Of a stretch of 8,681 bases of DNA, positions 6,277 to 8,681 are shown in pieces. The notes under the pieces are model-generated. The model was given only the letters and a program-made list of their open reading frames with translations. It did no database searches and was not told the origin of the DNA. Every line of letters begins with the position of its first letter. The first letter of the stretch is position 1. A program made the position numbers and the translations under genes. Location of the stretch: assembly GCA_003695135.1 (NCBI GenBank), contig RFIR01000502.1, positions 1 through 8,681 of the forward strand, given 5' to 3'. Source of the DNA: Alphaproteobacteria bacterium (GTDB lineage: Bacteria > Pseudomonadota > Alphaproteobacteria > Rhodobacterales > Rhodobacteraceae).

Positions 6277-7838
6277 GCGCGCACGAAGCCATGGACGCGC
6301 CGCGCCTGAAGGTGCCGGACCGCGCGCTGTCGCGGGCGCGGATGAAGGTGAACCGCGCGGCATGGGCGGCGCGCTACTACCGCAACTTCTCCCGCCCCGC
6401 AGTGCTGCGGATTGCCGAGGCGATCGCGCGGGCGGGCGAGGAGAAGGCCGCCCATTTCGCCGAAATGGCCGTGGAGGAGACCGGCTTTGGCGTGGTCGAG
6501 CACAAGGCGATCAAGAACCGCGCCTGCACGCACGAGCTGCTCGATTTCTACCGCGATCTCGATCTGGTGACGCCGCGCGTCGATCCGGCGCGCAAGATGG
6601 TCGAGCTGCCCAAGCCCGCCGGCGTGGTCTTTGCCATCGCCCCGGCCACCAACCCCGTGGCCACCGTCTATTACAAGGCGATGCTCGCCGTGCTCAGCCG
6701 CAACGCCATTGTCATGAGCCCGCATCCCGCGGCCCGCCACGTCTCGGTCGCGGCGGCCGAGCATCTGGCCCGTGCGGCCGAGGCCGCCGGCGCGCCGTCG
6801 GGGCTGATCCAGTGCGTCGAGGAGCCGTCGATCCCGCTGGTGCAGGACATCATGGCCTCGGACCGGATCAACGTCATCATCGCCACCGGCGGCACGGCGA
6901 TGGTGCGCGCGGCCTATTCCTCGGGCAACCCCGCGCTGGGCGTGGGGCCGGGCAATGCGCTGGCCTATGTCGATCCCTCGGCGAAGGTCGACGCCGCCGC
7001 GCGCTGCCTCGTCGAAAGCAAGAGCTTCGACAATTCGATCCTGTGCACCAACGAAAGCGTCTGCCTGACGCTGGAGAGCAATCGTGGCAACATGGAACGC
7101 GCCCTGCGCAGCGCCGGCGCCCATATCTGCAAGCAGGCCGATACCGACAGGCTGCGCGATTACCTGTTCACCGATCACGGCTTCAATGTCGCGGCCATCG
7201 GCAAGAGCGCGGCCTGGATCGCCGAGCGCGCCGGGATCCGGGTCAGCCCCTCGGTCAAGGTGCTGGTGCCGGTCGTCGAGAAGCCCGGCCAGGACGATCT
7301 GCTGTTTCGCGAGAAGCTCTGCCCGGTGCTGACGCTGACCGCGGCGGTCGATTTCCGGCAGGCGCTGACCTTCGCCAAGCACACCGCGCGCCGCGGCGCC
7401 GGGCATTCGGCCGCCTTCCACGGGCAGGACCGCGCGCGGCTGCTGGCATTCTCGCAGGAGATGCCCGTCTACCGGGTGGTTGTGAACGTGCCCTGCTCGC
7501 AGGGTGCGGCCGGCTTTGGCACGTATCTGCCGCCATCCTTCACCATCGGCACCGGCTTTGCCGGGCGCTCCTCGGTTGGCGAGAATGTCGGCCCCCAGCA
7601 TCTGGTGCACTGGACCCGCATCGCCTATGCGCGGGATGCGGCCGAAGACCTCTCCGATCTCGATCCGGCCGCGATCGCGACGGTCACCGATGCCGGCGCG
7701 CCGGTGCCGACGGGGATCCTCCCCGAGGAGGCGCCGCCGGTGCCGGCCGCGGCGGCCGAGCGCCCGGAAATCAGCCGCGAGCTGTTGCGTCAACTGATCC
7801 TCGAAGAGCTGCGCAGCCTCAGACGGGGGGATGAATGA
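6273..7838 (+). CDS. CoA-acylating aldehyde dehydrogenase with C-terminal encapsulation peptide
   Basis: The enzyme is of the EutE/PduP/SauS type, oxidising an aldehyde with NAD+ and CoA to an acyl-CoA. Of its 521 residues, about 30-455 form the dehydrogenase: PAGVVFAIAPATNPVAT (115-131) and ATGGTAMV (204-211) contact the cofactor, GVGPGN (223-228) is conserved, and SKSFDNSILCTNES (249-262) holds the catalytic Cys258. After a Pro/Ala-rich linker (about 474-498) comes a predicted amphipathic helix, EISRELLRQLILEELRSL (499-516), at the very C-terminus. That linker-plus-helix layout is the hallmark of cargo targeting to a microcompartment shell. ATG 6273 overlaps the upstream TGA, and GAGG lies 8 bases before it. 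The stop overlaps the shell-protein start. The aldehyde is unknown; related enzymes use acetaldehyde, propionaldehyde or sulfoacetaldehyde. Confidence 0.93.
   Translation: MSAHEAMDAPRLKVPDRALSRARMKVNRAAWAARYYRNFSRPAVLRIAEAIARAGEEKAAHFAEMAVEETGFGVVEHKAIKNRACTHELLDFYRDLDLVTPRVDPARKMVELPKPAGVVFAIAPATNPVATVYYKAMLAVLSRNAIVMSPHPAARHVSVAAAEHLARAAEAAGAPSGLIQCVEEPSIPLVQDIMASDRINVIIATGGTAMVRAAYSSGNPALGVGPGNALAYVDPSAKVDAAARCLVESKSFDNSILCTNESVCLTLESNRGNMERALRSAGAHICKQADTDRLRDYLFTDHGFNVAAIGKSAAWIAERAGIRVSPSVKVLVPVVEKPGQDDLLFREKLCPVLTLTAAVDFRQALTFAKHTARRGAGHSAAFHGQDRARLLAFSQEMPVYRVVVNVPCSQGAAGFGTYLPPSFTIGTGFAGRSSVGENVGPQHLVHWTRIAYARDAAEDLSDLDPAAIATVTDAGAPVPTGILPEEAPPVPAAAAERPEISRELLRQLILEELRSLRRGDE
7485..7835 (+). 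other. Region encoding the end of the catalytic domain, linker and encapsulation peptide
   Basis: Codons for residues 405-521 of the dehydrogenase lie here. Conserved sequence ends near LVHWTRIAYA (444-453). A Pro/Ala-rich linker (APVPTGILPEEAPPVP, 476-491) then leads to the terminal helix at 499-516, whose Ile/Leu residues fall on one face and Glu/Arg on the other. The helical prediction is by eye. Confidence 0.7.
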
Positions 7839-8446
7839 CCGATCTGCGCGCCTCGATCTTCATCGACCAGCTGCAGCCGCAGACGCTGGCCTACATCTCG
7901 ACCTGGATGCGCGGCACCCTGCCGCGGCTGCGCATGGCCGCCCAGATCGTCGAGATCGCGCCGGGCCTCGATATCGAGGCGCTGACCGACACCGTTCTCA
8001 AGAGCGCCGATGTGCGCGCCGGTATCCTCGTGGTCGAGCGCCAGTTCGGCACGCTGCAGTTCCATTCCCGTTCCACAGCCGAGGTGCATGCCGGGGCCGA
8101 GGCGCTGCTGGCCGCGCTCGGCAAGACGCCGGCCGATGTCGCGCCGCCGAAGATCCTCGCCTCGAAGCTGGTGACCAATGTCTCCGACCAGCACGCCTTC
8201 CTGATGAACCGCAACAAGCTCGGCTCGATGGTTCTGGGCGGCGACAGCATCTACCTGCTGGAATGCCAGTCGGCGGCCTATGCGGTGCTGGCCTGCAACG
8301 AGGCCGAGAAGGAGGCCAACGTCAAGCTGATCGACGTGCGCATGATCGGCGCCAACGGCCGGCTCTACCTCGCCGGTACCGAGGCCGAGGTGCGCAACGC
8401 CCGGAACGCGGCCGAGGCCGCGCTGCGCGATGCGGGTGCGGCGTGA
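7835..8446 (+). CDS. Microcompartment shell protein, tandem-domain trimeric type (BMC-T), apparently permuted
   Basis: Proteins of this type form pseudohexameric trimers that tile the shell facets and often carry a large, gated pore for cofactors or bulky substrates. The 203 residues contain two BMC domains. The second (about 110-198) is clear: SIYLLECQSAAYAVLACNEA then EKEANVKLIDVRM (138-170), then GANGRLYLAGTEAEVRNARNAAEAAL (172-197). The first (about 5-96) is more diverged but repeats the helix-strand pattern (IEALTDTVLKSADVRAG, 47-63). Each domain has an extra strand segment before the usual start, and the order of elements resembles EutL/PduB, suggesting the circularly permuted subtype. 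Length is in the EutL range. GGGGGG precedes the ATG by 4 bases; the start overlaps the dehydrogenase stop. CsoS1D-like double-stacking types are an alternative. Confidence 0.88.
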   Translation: MTDLRASIFIDQLQPQTLAYISTWMRGTLPRLRMAAQIVEIAPGLDIEALTDTVLKSADVRAGILVVERQFGTLQFHSRSTAEVHAGAEALLAALGKTPADVAPPKILASKLVTNVSDQHAFLMNRNKLGSMVLGGDSIYLLECQSAAYAVLACNEAEKEANVKLIDVRMIGANGRLYLAGTEAEVRNARNAAEAALRDAGAA

Positions 8447-8681
8447 TGTCGGCGCTGCGCGAGGAAATCCACGCCATCCTGCGCGAGGAGCTTGCGGCGC
8501 TTCTTGCCGAGGCGGCATTGCCGGGCGCGCCGGCGGTGGAGCGGGTGCACATCGCGAGCGGCGCGGATCTGACGCGCTTTGCCCGCGATCTGCTGGCCCG
8601 TGCCGCCTCGGACCCCGGGCTTGCCGGACGGGTGGCCCGCGGCGAGCTGGTCTTCGAGCTGTCCGGCAGCGCCGCGCCGCC
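8446..8681 (+). CDS. Unrecognised protein with an N-terminal encapsulation-peptide-like helix (partial)
   Basis: The first 78 codons of an unidentified gene run off the right edge. The ATG shares its A with the shell-protein stop (TGATG), so it is the fourth coupled gene of the operon. Residues 1-22 (MSALREEIHAI, LREELAALLAE) look like an amphipathic helix similar to the tail of the aldehyde dehydrogenase. A short linker (ALPGAPAVE) follows, then a segment with a strand-helix-strand feel (RVHIASGADLTRFARDLLA at 33-51, ARGELVFEL at 64-72). I recognise no enzyme family in the visible part. It could be a cargo protein, a small scaffold linking core to shell, or a PduM-like accessory factor. Confidence is high that it is a real gene, low on function. 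Confidence 0.78.
   Translation, partial: MSALREEIHAILREELAALLAEAALPGAPAVERVHIASGADLTRFARDLLARAASDPGLAGRVARGELVFELSGSAAP

Noticed and set aside
4963..7793. Long minus-strand open frames opposite the aminotransferase and dehydrogenase
   Set aside because: They are His/Arg/Gly-rich mirror frames of clearly coding plus-strand genes, a common effect of GC-rich codons.

Overview
The window is high-GC DNA with strong GC3 codon bias and tightly overlapping genes. It most likely comes from an alphaproteobacterium, probably a member of the Rhodobacterales, because trpC-moaC-moeA run in that order with ATGA overlaps. The genus cannot be named from the sequence alone. I saw no rRNA, tRNA, CRISPR array or intact insertion sequence.

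Layout. (1) 1-1696, minus strand: trpC (tryptophan synthesis), moaC and the first 144 codons of moeA (molybdenum cofactor synthesis), coupled by 4-base overlaps. (2) 1697-2468: a 772-base stretch with no credible gene. It holds an imperfect inverted-repeat element (arms 1863-1929 and 2140-2206) around an AT-rich core, plus related short repeats and a perfect 8-bp hairpin. (3) 2469-3737, minus strand: a short metallo-beta-lactamase-fold protein of the alkyl-sulfatase-like family. (4) 3738-4093: a 356-base gap with little in it. (5) 4094-4852, minus strand: a DeoR-family repressor. (6) 4853-4995: the divergent control region, with a GAGATT-N6-AATCTC palindrome and a likely promoter. (7) 4996-8681, plus strand: a tightly coupled operon running off the right edge. 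It encodes a class III PLP aminotransferase, a CoA-acylating aldehyde dehydrogenase with a C-terminal encapsulation peptide, a permuted tandem-domain microcompartment shell protein (BMC-T) and an unrecognised protein whose N-terminus resembles that encapsulation peptide.

How the genes work together. Region 7 is the left end of a bacterial microcompartment (metabolosome) operon. The aminotransferase would convert an amine to an aldehyde. The dehydrogenase, packaged by its C-terminal tail, would oxidise the aldehyde to an acyl-CoA inside a shell whose first encoded component is the BMC-T protein. The divergent DeoR repressor is the obvious candidate regulator. Neither BMC-H, BMC-P, alcohol dehydrogenase nor phosphotransacylase genes are seen here; the operon continues past the window, so their absence means nothing yet. 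The substrate is not identifiable from this sequence. The aminotransferase-plus-aldehyde-dehydrogenase core recalls the amine-using (RMM-like) or 'incomplete core' metabolosome classes, and this assignment is an inference. The neighbouring sulfatase-like hydrolase may or may not belong to the same pathway.
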